The notes: generated by a model not told the origin, from the sequence alone. Counted from the stretch's first letter, positions 1 through 6,418 are shown. The stretch: DNA of 12,234 bases from CAYQAJ01 sp964415245 (GCA_964415245.1 CAYQAJ010000151.1:1-12234); one strand, 5' to 3'. Numbers and translations: made by a program.

Positions 1-98
1 TTCATGATGGCCTTGGGATCGACGGGCGTTCCGGCCAGGGCGTCGCGGTAGCCGATGACCGGAACCGCCGCCGGATCGGAGCGCGAGCTGCGACGCAT
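1..98 (-). CDS. Possible partial coding fragment, opposite strand
   Basis: Reading the minus strand from about 59 down to 1 gives VIGYRDALAGTPVDPKAIM with almost every third codon position G or C, which is typical of genuine genes in this window. The frame stays open up to an ATG at 98, with a stop at 99-101, so 98 could be its start; the stretch 60-98 is compositionally less convincing and overlaps the SecA-like fragment. I do not recognise the protein. It could be the start of a divergent gene running off the left edge, a piece joined here by misassembly, or chance. Confidence 0.3.
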   Translation of the reverse strand, partial: MRRSSRSDPAAVPVIGYRDALAGTPVDPKAIM

Positions 99-804
99 CT
101 ATCGTCTGGGAGTGGTGTCGATTCCCACGCATCGCCCCACGCGGCGCTCCCGCCTGCCCGATGCTGTTTTCGGCACGGGCGAGGCCCGCTGGCAGGCCGT
201 GGTCGATGAAGTGCGCCGCATGCACGAGGCCGGCCGTCCGGTGCTCGTGGGCACGCGGTCGATCGACAAGTCGGAGCATCTCAGCCGGCTGCTGACCGAG
301 GCGGGCATCGATCATCAGGTGCTCAACGCCCGGCACCTGGCAAGCGAAGCCGAGATCATTGCCCAGGCCGGGCACGCGGGCAAAGTCACCGTGGCGACGA
401 ACATGGCGGGCCGCGGCACCGACATCACGCTCGGCCCGGGCGTAGAAGAGCAGGGGGGGCTCCACGTTATCGCCACCGAGCTGCACGAGGCGCGACGCAT
501 CGACCGTCAGTTAATCGGCCGTTGCGGGCGACAGGGGGACCCGGGCTCGTATCACCAATTCATGGCCCTGGACGACGAGATTCTGTCAGTAGGGTTGGGA
601 CCTAATGCGGCGGAGCGGTGGCGGAAAGTCGGCAGCAAGAGAGAGGGGCCGTTGGAAGACCGCGCGGGACTATTTCGCCGTGCGCAAGCGCGTGTCGAAC
701 GCGAACACCGCCGGCAACGACGATTACTGCTGGAGCATGAAGAGCGCCGCGCCAAGCTACACGAGCAGCTCGGCCAGGACCCGTACCTCGACTCGCCTGA
801 GTGA
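55..804 (+). CDS. SecA-like ATPase, C-terminal part (5'-truncated)
   Basis: This matches the second motor domain of SecA, the ATPase that drives preproteins through SecYEG. Residues 1-5 are the internal SecA motif MTGTA, which in complete proteins follows several hundred residues of the first motor and preprotein-binding domains. Further SecA signatures are IPTHRP (23-28), VLVGTRSIDKSE (63-74), ATNMAGRGTDI (114-124) and QLIGRCGRQGD (152-162), the last being the arginine-containing motif VI. After about residue 205 there is only one charged helix and then a stop, so the helical wing region and the zinc-binding tail of standard SecA are absent. Such a tail fits shorter accessory SecA-like proteins, although that subtype is inferred. 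The 5' end is not a true start: the frame has a TAG at 49-51 and the upstream bases do not encode the expected SecA residues. It is therefore a pseudogene remnant or an assembly joint. Confidence 0.85.
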   Translation: MTGTAAGSERELRRIYRLGVVSIPTHRPTRRSRLPDAVFGTGEARWQAVVDEVRRMHEAGRPVLVGTRSIDKSEHLSRLLTEAGIDHQVLNARHLASEAEIIAQAGHAGKVTVATNMAGRGTDITLGPGVEEQGGLHVIATELHEARRIDRQLIGRCGRQGDPGSYHQFMALDDEILSVGLGPNAAERWRKVGSKREGPLEDRAGLFRRAQARVEREHRRQRRLLLEHEERRAKLHEQLGQDPYLDSPE

Positions 805-878
805 ACTGGGACAGGCTTTCCTGGCGTGGGACCGGATTTCCAACCTGCCAAAAATGTTATGCCCAAACGCGGGAACGT

Positions 879-909
879 AGTGAGCGCCGATCGGTGGCGC
901 TCACTTTTC
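879..909 (+). terminator. Intrinsic terminator hairpin between convergent genes
   Basis: AGTGAGCGCC (879-888) pairs perfectly with GGCGCTCACT (896-905) around a 7-nt loop. On the plus strand the stem is followed by a short T tract, so it can end transcription coming from the SecA-like gene. The minus-strand DUF3386 stop codon (901-903) lies inside the stem. No T tract follows on the minus side, so termination in that direction is less certain. Confidence 0.7.
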
Positions 910-1626
910 CGCTCCCGTCGATGCGGCTTCCAGCAATTGGAGGTTCGTCAGTCGTATCTCTCTCACGTGCCGTTGGCCTTCATCGCTCGAATCGACCGAG
1001 AGCAACTTGGCGGGAAGGTCCCACTTGCCGACGCGCTTCCAGTCGTCGCGAACCACGCTCGTCGACTTCAAGTCGCCCGTTTTGGAGTCCCAGTAGCTGA
1101 CCGTGTACATCGTGGGCAGGTACTGGCCGTCCTTGTTACGCGCGACGTCGATCACGGTGATCGTGAATCGCGTATCGCCCATGTTGCGGTGCACTTCGCG
1201 AATCACGTCGTCCTGCACGCGGTACTGGCTGCCCATCAGAGCGTCGTCGTTGATCTTGATCAATCGTCCCAGGGGATGATTCTTCACGGCGTCGGCGAAC
1301 GAAACGTCGTACTCGCGGCTCGTGTCGCCGAAGCGGTGCGAGACCAGCGAGTCGAGCTTCCGCTCGGCCCAGGCCATCGAGCTCGGCAGTTCGAGCGTCA
1401 TGTCGCCCGACGCGGAAACGGCGATCGTTCCGGTGGCGCTTTCGCCGTCCTGGGTGGCGACCACCTCGGCCGTGAAGCCGGGAAAACCTTTCCAATCGGC
1501 GCGGGCATCGTGCGAACGGACCATCAACGCCGTTGCGTCAAGCTCCTCTTCGGCACAAAGGGTTCCGGCAAACACGACCATCATGGCCAAGCTCAGGCAC
1601 GCAGTGCGAAACAAATGGCGACTCAT
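901..1626 (-). CDS. DUF3386 family exported protein
   Basis: The 241-residue product has an N-terminal signal peptide: basic MSRHLFR, a hydrophobic core, and a likely cleavage after LCA near residue 25. The mature part opens with the DUF3386 pattern (LMVRSHDARADWKGFPGF), followed by a beta-rich body with the segments YDVSFADAV and FTITVIDVARNKDGQYLP. DUF3386 proteins are known in cyanobacteria and planctomycetes and have no established function. The start at 1626 is preferred because AGGAGG sits 6 nt upstream; extending to 1698 would add residues in front of the signal peptide. The gene lies 215 nt downstream of the lipoprotein gene on the same strand, separated by a palindromic repeat, so cotranscription is uncertain. 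Its stop codon lies in the hairpin shared with the convergent SecA-like gene. Confidence 0.8.
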   Translation of the reverse strand: MSRHLFRTACLSLAMMVVFAGTLCAEEELDATALMVRSHDARADWKGFPGFTAEVVATQDGESATGTIAVSASGDMTLELPSSMAWAERKLDSLVSHRFGDTSREYDVSFADAVKNHPLGRLIKINDDALMGSQYRVQDDVIREVHRNMGDTRFTITVIDVARNKDGQYLPTMYTVSYWDSKTGDLKSTSVVRDDWKRVGKWDLPAKLLSVDSSDEGQRHVREIRLTNLQLLEAASTGAEK

Positions 1627-1786
1627 GGGGAACCTCCTCTTGGGAATAAGGTCGATACGGTTATTGTCGCTCGCCGCCGAGCCGCGCAAAGCGGTCATCG
1701 GCGAAAAACGATTTCCTGTTTATCCATAAACCGTCGGGGACTGGCTCATCTTGTGAAGCCGCTGACGACTTTCCCTGATTACTGCA

Positions 1787-1824
1787 GTCCGCGGAGCAAA
1801 ATGTGCCTGTCCCCTTCTCCGGAC
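1787..1824. repeat. REP-like hairpin after the lipoprotein gene
   Basis: GTCCGCGGAG (1787-1796) pairs with CTCCGGAC (1817-1824) with one bulged C, around a 20-nt loop containing ATGTGCCTGTCCCC. On the minus strand this is 17 nt past the lipoprotein stop codon. The loop, read on the minus strand as GGGGACAGGCACAT, resembles a repeat I remember as common between planctomycete genes; copy number cannot be checked here. It may also act as a terminator. Confidence 0.5.
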
Positions 1825-1841
1825 GGTTTTTGGATAATCTC

Positions 1842-2318
1842 TTACTGGGTGCGAAGATCGAAGTTGAAAGCGTTCGGTCCTGCCAGCGTCGTCTCGCGAA
1901 CGAGCGTCGAGTCGCGGTTGAACTGAGGCGGAATATGATTGTGGGGCAGCGGGCCGCGCGTCGCATGCGCGTTAAACGCTTCGGGATCGTCCAGCTCAAA
2001 GCCCAGGCTGGGCGTTTCGACGATTTCGACCCGCAGCGATCCGACGACCGGCCCGGTCTCCTCGTCGATCTCGTACCGGCCATCGGCGATTTCGGCAGAC
2101 GCCTTGGGGCCCGTTGTGTCGTCCGTAGGAATGAAGGTGATGACTCCCTTGGAGAGATTCCTGCCGTCGATGGAAACAGTTCCACTGACCGCAACGCGAG
2201 AGGGGCCCTTTGTTCCACAACCGCCTAGCACGGTGAGCGCAGCCAGCGCGGTGACGGCCAGTAGACCGCCGCGCGGAATTCTGTTCAACCAACCATACGG
2301 TCGAGCATGTGGAAACAT
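1842..2318 (-). CDS. Small lipoprotein paired with DUF1559 gene
   Basis: The 158-residue product begins with a basic region and hydrophobic core ending in the lipobox LGGC, with the lipidated cysteine at residue 34. The following GTKGP lacks an Asp at +2, so outer-membrane sorting is plausible. The mature part starts VAVSGTVSIDGRNLSKGVITF and reads as a small beta-sandwich of the carboxypeptidase-regulatory-like kind (GxVxxDGxPLxxGxIxF), a frequent planctomycete lipoprotein layout. The start at 2318 is supported by AGGAG about 9 nt upstream; a longer reading to 2363 adds a non-signal leader. It lies 62 nt after the DUF1559 gene on the same strand, a pairing often seen in this phylum, so the two probably share a transcript. 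Substrate and partner are unknown. Confidence 0.75.
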   Translation of the reverse strand: MFPHARPYGWLNRIPRGGLLAVTALAALTVLGGCGTKGPSRVAVSGTVSIDGRNLSKGVITFIPTDDTTGPKASAEIADGRYEIDEETGPVVGSLRVEIVETPSLGFELDDPEAFNAHATRGPLPHNHIPPQFNRDSTLVRETTLAGPNAFNFDLRTQ

Positions 2319-2380
2319 GATTGCATTCTCCTGAGCCGACAGACGGTCAGCATGAATGGCCATCTCGTGGCGACTCGCCG

Positions 2381-3313
2381 TTAGTCAAAACCCTCGTAAA
2401 AGTCGCGGCCGTTTCGAGTAGCCGCCGCGTCCAGCACGCTGGCGTCGACCGTCTCCCCAATGAAGCGCACCGATCCGTCGCACATGGCAAAATTCGCACC
2501 GCCGGCGTGGTCGCTGCGATACGTCTGAAATTCGTTCATTCCGCTGATCAACTGGTCGCTATTGAATACACCTACTGTCGATCCGAGCGTGGCGCCGGGA
2601 TACCCGATGCCCCAGGTGACGAATCCGCCCCGCACTTGCCCGGCGCAATTACCGCTCGTGAACAGGTAGTTCTTCAGTCCGTAGTCGGCTTCGCCCATGA
2701 GTAGCGTCATGGACAGGCCGTCGCGGATGTCCTTGTCGGACGTCGTCCCTTCGGTGTGTCGGATGATGGCTCCATTATGTGGTCCGGCCCAGATGTCTTC
2801 AGTTCCCGTGGAAGCGAAGTAGCTGGAAGGAGCGCGCGTCTCGCCGCAACCGCTGTTGGGGATTTCGCGGGGCAGGTACATCGCCGGGCACAGGTACGTC
2901 TTGACTCTCTTGCTGACCACGTCCGCGTTCACCGTGGCGCTGTAACTCTGCCCGGGATCGTATTCCTCGAACAGGATGTCCTGCTCCACAAAGGGCAGAA
3001 TGGCGGTGAAGGGGCTGTAGAACTTGCCGGGTTCGGTGGCCGTCGCCCAGTGCGTCGCCATGGGGTACTTGTGAAACTGCCCATGGTATTGCTCGACAGC
3101 CAGCGCGATTTGCCGGAGGTTGTTGGAGCACTGCATGCGACGGGCGGCTTTACGGGCCGCTTGCACGGCGGGCAGCAGTAACGAGATCAAGATGCCAATA
3201 ATCAGGATCACGACCAGGATTTCGACCAGCGTCATACCGCGTCGAATGCGGCCGACGCCGGAGGAGTTCTGGCGCGAAGCGCAGCGGGCACCTCGGCAGC
3301 CAAGCGTGGACAT
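2381..3313 (-). CDS. DUF1559 type II secretion/prepilin-like protein
   Basis: The 310-residue product shows a class III prepilin leader: basic GRIRRG (21-26), cleavage expected between G26 and M27, Glu at +5 of the mature chain (TLVE), and a hydrophobic helix to about residue 50. Next comes CSNNLRQIALAVEQYH (62-77), the hallmark of the DUF1559 domain, and near the C-terminus the H-X9-DG motif (HAGGANFAMCDG, 269-280). These proteins are massively expanded in planctomycetes and are thought to be pseudopilin-like surface or periplasmic proteins; individual roles are mostly unknown. The start at 3313 has AGGAG 7 nt upstream. The gene leads the minus-strand cluster and is divergent from hemP; the shared upstream region holds a Fur-like palindrome. 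Confidence 0.93.
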   Translation of the reverse strand: MSTLGCRGARCASRQNSSGVGRIRRGMTLVEILVVILIIGILISLLLPAVQAARKAARRMQCSNNLRQIALAVEQYHGQFHKYPMATHWATATEPGKFYSPFTAILPFVEQDILFEEYDPGQSYSATVNADVVSKRVKTYLCPAMYLPREIPNSGCGETRAPSSYFASTGTEDIWAGPHNGAIIRHTEGTTSDKDIRDGLSMTLLMGEADYGLKNYLFTSGNCAGQVRGGFVTWGIGYPGATLGSTVGVFNSDQLISGMNEFQTYRSDHAGGANFAMCDGSVRFIGETVDASVLDAAATRNGRDFYEGFD

Positions 3314-3436
3314 GACGAATCTCCTCGGTTGGGGGCCTCAAATCAGCAGACGGAGTTCCGCCGACGATGGCGGGCCCATCTGCTGTCGAGCGTGGCTGGC
3401 CCCGACGAGACGATTCGCGGGCTTGCTGCGTCCTCG

Positions 3437-3478
3437 ATTATGTTGCAATTGAGTCTCAGTTGCGATAAGATACTCAAT
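3437..3478 (+). promoter_or_regulatory. Fur-box-like palindrome within a putative hemP promoter
   Basis: Bases 3443-3465 form a 23-bp palindrome centred on TGAG-T-CTCA with outer TTGCAA and TTGCGA; 9 of 11 pairs match and the two exceptions are G:T. It resembles Fur boxes seen before hemP in other bacteria. It spans the spacer of a candidate plus-strand promoter, TTGCAA (3443-3448), 17 nt, TAAGAT (3466-3471), a classical repressor layout. A weaker minus-strand promoter, TCGCAA (3465-3460), 17 nt, CATAAT (3442-3437), would use the same site for the divergent prepilin gene. A second inverted pair, ATTGAGT (3448-3454) and ACTCAAT (3472-3478), overlaps it. Fur binding is inferred. Confidence 0.6.
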
Positions 3479-3592
3479 GTCCCAACGGTCCACAAGGGGT
3501 CTTTCCCAAACTGCACACGTATTCCACCCCCCCGCGGGAATGCCCATGCAAAGTGCAGTGTGAAAGCAACTTACGCCCTCGGAACCTTCAAA

Positions 3593-3775
3593 ATGGCCAA
3601 TTCGCAACCGTCCCCCAAACCCGAACCGGCACCGAAACGCCTGGGCTCGACAGAGCCAGCGGCCGTGTCGTTCCAAGCTCTCGCCGGGGGCGCCAAGGAG
3701 GTGCTCGTTGAGCACGCCGGCCAGGTCTACCGCCTCCGGTTGACCAAGAACGGCAAGCTGATCCTCAATAAGTGA
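3593..3775 (+). CDS. hemP: Hemin uptake protein HemP
   Basis: This is a 60-residue protein. The N-terminal third is a Pro/Ser-rich, probably disordered tail; residues about 22-60 match the HemP family: VSFQALAGGAKEVLVEHAG followed by QVYRLRLTKNGKLILNK. HemP is a small, typically Fur-regulated protein encoded with haem uptake genes; in some bacteria it is reported to act as a DNA-binding activator of a haem receptor gene. The ATG at 3593 gives the usual HemP length; the longer open frame back to 3329 crosses the regulatory palindrome and is rejected. No strong ribosome-binding site is visible. The 5' leader would be about 115 nt if the proposed promoter is right. No TonB-dependent receptor or haem ABC genes are adjacent, so it stands as an orphan here. 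Confidence 0.88.
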   Translation: MANSQPSPKPEPAPKRLGSTEPAAVSFQALAGGAKEVLVEHAGQVYRLRLTKNGKLILNK

Positions 3776-3846
3776 CTCGGCTGACGTTTGGTTTCGCACA
3801 ATCCGCTCCTGCCTCGGTGCTTACGATCTTCCGTCTGTCGGGCGAC

Positions 3847-3889
3847 TTGCACGCACGTCTCGTATCGTTACATTTAACCAAATGGTTAA
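3847..3889 (+). promoter_or_regulatory. ArsR promoter and autoregulatory operator
   Basis: TTAACCA (3874-3880) and TGGTTAA (3883-3889) form a perfect 7-2-7 palindrome typical of operators of ArsR regulators paired with SRPBCC genes. The ArsR start codon (3882-3884) lies inside it. A candidate promoter is TTGCAC (3847-3852), 16 nt, TACATT (3869-3874), whose expected transcription start falls at about 3881-3882, that is on the ATG. The operator would then cover the -10 edge, the transcription start and the first codons, giving autorepression of a leaderless transcript. Promoter assignment is inferred. Confidence 0.6.
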
Positions 3890-4229
3890 TCATCAAGAGC
3901 GTCTGACGTGCGTATTCGCCGCGCTGGCCGATTCGACGCGGCGTCGCATTCTCCAACAACTGTATCGGCGCGGCGAGAGTCGCGTTACCGCGCTAGCGCG
4001 GCCGTTTCGCATTTCGCTCCCTGCTGTCTCGAAGCACTTGCGTGTACTCGAGGAGGCCGGCCTGATTTGCCGCGAGCGCGTCGGGCGAGTTCACCGTATC
4101 CGCGCCAATGTGAGCGGCATCCAGCACGCGCAGAAATGGATCGCCCGCTACGTCGCCGCCTGGGAGACGAGATTCGACGCTCTGGGCAAGTTGCTCAGCG
4201 AAAAGCCGCCGCGGGAAGACAGCACATGA
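3882..4229 (+). CDS. ArsR-family transcriptional regulator
   Basis: The 115-residue protein is a winged helix-turn-helix of the ArsR/SmtB fold. Visible elements are FAALADSTRRRILQQL (12-27), the recognition helix region ISLPAVSKHLRVLEEAGLI (44-62) and the wing VGRVHRIRAN. No cysteine-based metal site is present: the lone cysteine (C63) is just after the helix, so it is not a typical arsenic or metal sensor. It belongs with the subfamily that accompanies AHSA1/SRPBCC proteins; the ligand is unknown. There is no ribosome-binding site and the ATG lies in its own operator. The stop overlaps the next start (ATGA, 4226-4229), so translation is coupled to the SRPBCC gene. Confidence 0.92.
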   Translation: MVNHQERLTCVFAALADSTRRRILQQLYRRGESRVTALARPFRISLPAVSKHLRVLEEAGLICRERVGRVHRIRANVSGIQHAQKWIARYVAAWETRFDALGKLLSEKPPREDST

Positions 4230-4672
4230 ATTCAAGAGTCAGAATCGACGGCAATCGCCTGCACATTACCCGATTGTTTGACGCTCCCCGCGAGCGCGTG
4301 TTTGAGGCATGGAAAGACGTCGATCAACTACAACAGTGGTGGGGCTGCGAAGGAATCGAGAAGGTCGAATCCACGATCGACTTTCGCGCCGGCGGCACGT
4401 TCACGCATAAGATGCAGATCAAGGACTGCGGCCAATACGTGTATTCGGGCGCCTACGATGAGATCGTCGAGCCGGCACGGATCGCGTACCACGCCGAGAA
4501 CCGTGGCAACGTCGAGCGCGTGACCGTCGATTTCGTGGAAGAGGGGGACATGACCAGTTTGATCTTGGTGCAAGAAGGATTTGCCGATGCTGAAGCATGC
4601 CAAATCGTCTCCCGTGGATTCACCGCGGCATTCGATAGTCTCGATCGCGTTCTTAGTACTCCCACGGTTTGA
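4226..4672 (+). CDS. SRPBCC protein, AHSA1-like domain
   Basis: The 148-residue protein has the AHSA1/CalC START-like signature: LHITRLFDAPRERVFEAW (12-29), DQLQQWWG, and FRAGGTFTHKM, then beta strands and a C-terminal helix (SRGFTAAFDSLDRVL). The family binds hydrophobic ligands in a helix-grip cavity; none of its members' substrates can be assigned here. It is cytosolic by absence of a signal peptide. The ATG at 4226 overlaps the ArsR stop codon. Longer reading upstream in this frame simply shadows the arsR gene. Genes of this kind are commonly controlled by the adjacent ArsR regulator. Confidence 0.9.
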   Translation: MNSRVRIDGNRLHITRLFDAPRERVFEAWKDVDQLQQWWGCEGIEKVESTIDFRAGGTFTHKMQIKDCGQYVYSGAYDEIVEPARIAYHAENRGNVERVTVDFVEEGDMTSLILVQEGFADAEACQIVSRGFTAAFDSLDRVLSTPTV

Positions 4673-4742
4673 GTATTTCGTCTGTTAGCGTCAAGGCACC
4701 TGGCCGTACGCTCCGCCATCTTCGTTCTCGCAAGAGCCCATC

Positions 4743-5189
4743 ATGACTACTCGCATCGAGGTCACTCGCAACATCGAAGCGCCGATTGAGGATGTGTTCG
4801 GCGCCGTCGCCGATATCCGCCAGTTTTCCCAGGCGCTTCCCCACGTGGTGAAATACGAATTTCTGTCGGATGCCCAATCCGGGGTCGGCACTCGATTCCG
4901 CGAGACCCGCGACATGAACGGCAAGGAGGTCGCAACGGAATTGGAGGTAACCGAATATGTGGCCAACGACCATGTGCGGATGGTAGCCGACAGCAACGGA
5001 ACGATCTGGGATACCGTCTTTGCGGTGAAGCGGGGCGACGGATACGTTTCGTTAACCATGACCATGGACGCCAAGGCCTACAAGCTATTGCCGAAGCTGA
5101 TGAATCCGCTGGTGAAGGGGATGATCAAAAAGGCGGTGGAACGCGACTTGGACCTGGTCAAGGCATTTTGCGAAAAGCAGCACAAGTGA
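4743..5189 (+). CDS. SRPBCC family protein (polyketide cyclase-like)
   Basis: A second, different SRPBCC protein of 148 residues. It starts RIEVTRNIEAPIEDVFGAVA (4-23) with the conserved APxExVF element, continues with DIRQFSQALPHV and GVGTRFRETR, and ends in an amphipathic helix rich in Lys (LVKGMIKKAVERDLDLVKAF). No signal peptide is present. It resembles the polyketide cyclase/dehydrase group (often called SRPBCC), which includes ligand carriers without catalytic activity. It follows the first SRPBCC gene by 70 nt on the same strand, so it may belong to the ArsR unit or have its own promoter. The ribosome-binding site is weak (AGAG). Confidence 0.88.
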   Translation: MTTRIEVTRNIEAPIEDVFGAVADIRQFSQALPHVVKYEFLSDAQSGVGTRFRETRDMNGKEVATELEVTEYVANDHVRMVADSNGTIWDTVFAVKRGDGYVSLTMTMDAKAYKLLPKLMNPLVKGMIKKAVERDLDLVKAFCEKQHK

Positions 5190-5196
5190 TTTTGCA

Positions 5197-5221
5197 CCAG
5201 GCTTTGCCTGCCGTTTCCTGG
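5197..5221. repeat. Short REP-like hairpin (CAGGC type)
   Basis: CAGGC (5198-5202), TTT, GCCTG (5206-5210) is a perfect short hairpin directly after the SRPBCC stop codon. CCAGG (5197-5201) and CCTGG (5217-5221) offer an alternative pairing. The core recurs after the next gene at 5646-5662. Confidence 0.5.
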
Positions 5222-5245
5222 CAATACTAAGTCGAGGTAAGTGCG

Positions 5246-5632
5246 ATGGCCAAAGAGGCAGCGAGTGGAATTTCACCCGCCAGGCTGGCGCAGTACGAAA
5301 AGCTGGTGGCGTCGATGCCCGGCGTCGAGCGCAAGGGGGCGGCGATGCCGTACACGTCGCTGGGCGGCCACATGTTCAGCTTTCTGACCGAAACGGGAAC
5401 GATGGCACTGCGGCTTCCGGAAAAGGAGCGCGAGGCGTTTCTGAAGAAGTACAAGGCCAAACTTTGCGAGCGCCACGGCACGGTGATGAAGGAGTACGTC
5501 GAGGTGCCCGACCGCTTGCTAAAGAAAACGCCAGAATTGAAGAAGCACTTCACCGCCAGCGTCACTTACGTCCGTTCACTCAAGCCGAAGCCCACGACGC
5601 GCAAGAAACCGGCGGCGAAAAAGTCGAAGTGA
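5246..5632 (+). CDS. TfoX N-terminal-like domain protein
   Basis: The 128-residue protein has the pattern YEKLVASMPGVERKGAAMPY (17-36), then SLGGHMFSFL, MALRLPEKEREAFLKKY, and KEYVEVPDRLLKK. This resembles proteins annotated as TfoX/Sxy N-terminal-domain family, a small alpha/beta fold also related in appearance to MmcQ/YjbR proteins. The C-terminal tail is Lys/Pro-rich (KPKPTTRKKPAAKKSK) and could contact nucleic acid, but this is inference. No competence role is implied, since the C-terminal Sxy domain is missing. GAGG lies about 9 nt before the ATG. It is the last plus-strand gene of the ArsR/SRPBCC cluster and is convergent with the HAD phosphatase gene, 53 nt away. Confidence 0.65.
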   Translation: MAKEAASGISPARLAQYEKLVASMPGVERKGAAMPYTSLGGHMFSFLTETGTMALRLPEKEREAFLKKYKAKLCERHGTVMKEYVEVPDRLLKKTPELKKHFTASVTYVRSLKPKPTTRKKPAAKKSK

Positions 5633-5645
5633 AGGCAGACAGTAG

Positions 5646-5662
5646 GTCAGGCTGTGCCTGAC
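5646..5662. repeat. REP-like hairpin between convergent genes
   Basis: GTCAGGC-TGT-GCCTGAC is a perfect 7-bp stem with a 3-nt loop, placed between the stops of the TfoX-like gene (5632) and the HAD gene (5686). It could work as a bidirectional terminator, though neither side has a T tract. It resembles the 5198-5210 hairpin in sequence. Confidence 0.6.
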
Positions 5663-5685
5663 GATTGCTTGTGGCTGACGATTGT

Positions 5686-6357
5686 CTATACGATCATCTC
5701 CAACAGCGACGCTGGGTCGGAAAGGTCGTGGAGCAATAAGTCGGGTTCGGCGACAGTCAGTTCTTCCAAAGTGTGGTTGCCCGTGAGCACGGCCAAACAG
5801 CGGGCGCCGATGTGTCGGGCACAGGATACGTCGAGCGGCGTGTCGCCGATCACCCAGATTCGCTCGGGGGCCGCCCGGCCGTTCGAGAATGCGTGAACCA
5901 CTTCGAGCGCCTCGCGGGCCACGTCGTTCCGCTCGTAGTGCACGTCGCCGAAGCCGCCGAATCGAAAATGGTGCATCAGACCGTAGTAACTGAGCTTGAT
6001 GCGGGCCCCCTCCTGCACGTTGCCAGTGAGAAGCCCGACCGCCACGTCGTCGCGCTCACTCAAAAGATCGAGCAGATCGGCGACTCCGGGAAGAACGCGG
6101 CCCGGACAGCGCGGCAAATGATCGGGCAGCACGCGCAAGTACGCTGCGCGAAAGCGGTCCCAGTTTTCCTGAGAGTCGTCGAGTCCGTGCGCGCGGAACA
6201 GACTGCGTGCGATGCCGCGATCGGTGTGCCCGTGGATGGGCACATCGTGTGCGTCGGCGACCTGAAACTCCGCGGCCAAAGCATCCTGTAGTGCCGCTTT
6301 GCCCGCCCCGCCGGTGTGCACCAACGTGCCGTCGATGTCGAAGAGGATAATGTGCAT
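5686..6357 (-). CDS. HAD-superfamily phosphatase
   Basis: The 223-residue protein carries the four HAD motifs: motif I FDIDGT (6-11, nucleophile D7 and acid D9), motif II LLTGN (T111), a lysine around 121, and motif III GDTPLD (171-176). A helical cap lies between residues about 15 and 85. The closest look is the phosphoglycolate-phosphatase-like group (type C1 cap), but the true substrate is open. The start at 6357 places motif I at the N-terminus as usual. Longer reading to 6522 would run through an intergenic palindromic repeat. An upstream TACAAT box 6 nt before the ATG suggests a leaderless transcript, although GGTGGG is also present upstream. Confidence 0.9.
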   Translation of the reverse strand: MHIILFDIDGTLVHTGGAGKAALQDALAAEFQVADAHDVPIHGHTDRGIARSLFRAHGLDDSQENWDRFRAAYLRVLPDHLPRCPGRVLPGVADLLDLLSERDDVAVGLLTGNVQEGARIKLSYYGLMHHFRFGGFGDVHYERNDVAREALEVVHAFSNGRAAPERIWVIGDTPLDVSCARHIGARCLAVLTGNHTLEELTVAEPDLLLHDLSDPASLLEMIV

Positions 6358-6363
6358 GCATTC

Positions 6364-6393
6364 ATTGTACCCACCCGGGTCATGTTCGGTCAG
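6364..6393 (-). promoter_or_regulatory. Candidate HAD gene promoter
   Basis: On the minus strand CTGACC (6393-6388), an 18-nt spacer and TACAAT (6369-6364) resemble -35 and -10 boxes. The predicted transcription start is at or next to the A of the ATG at 6357. This is inferred from sequence alone. Confidence 0.4.
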
Positions 6394-6418
6394 ACCGCCG
6401 TTCGCGCGGACATGTAGC

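Noticed and set aside
826..1926. Plus-strand open frame across the DUF3386 gene
   Set aside because: Antisense shadow; the minus strand has a signal peptide, a strong ribosome-binding site and family similarity.
3329..3592. Longer hemP reading frame
   Set aside because: It covers the Fur-like palindrome and promoter candidate and has no similarity to HemP before residue 89 of that frame.
3882..4229. Arsenic or metal-sensing role for the ArsR protein
   Set aside because: The typical cysteine metal motif is missing and the gene is paired with SRPBCC genes, not with arsenic resistance genes.
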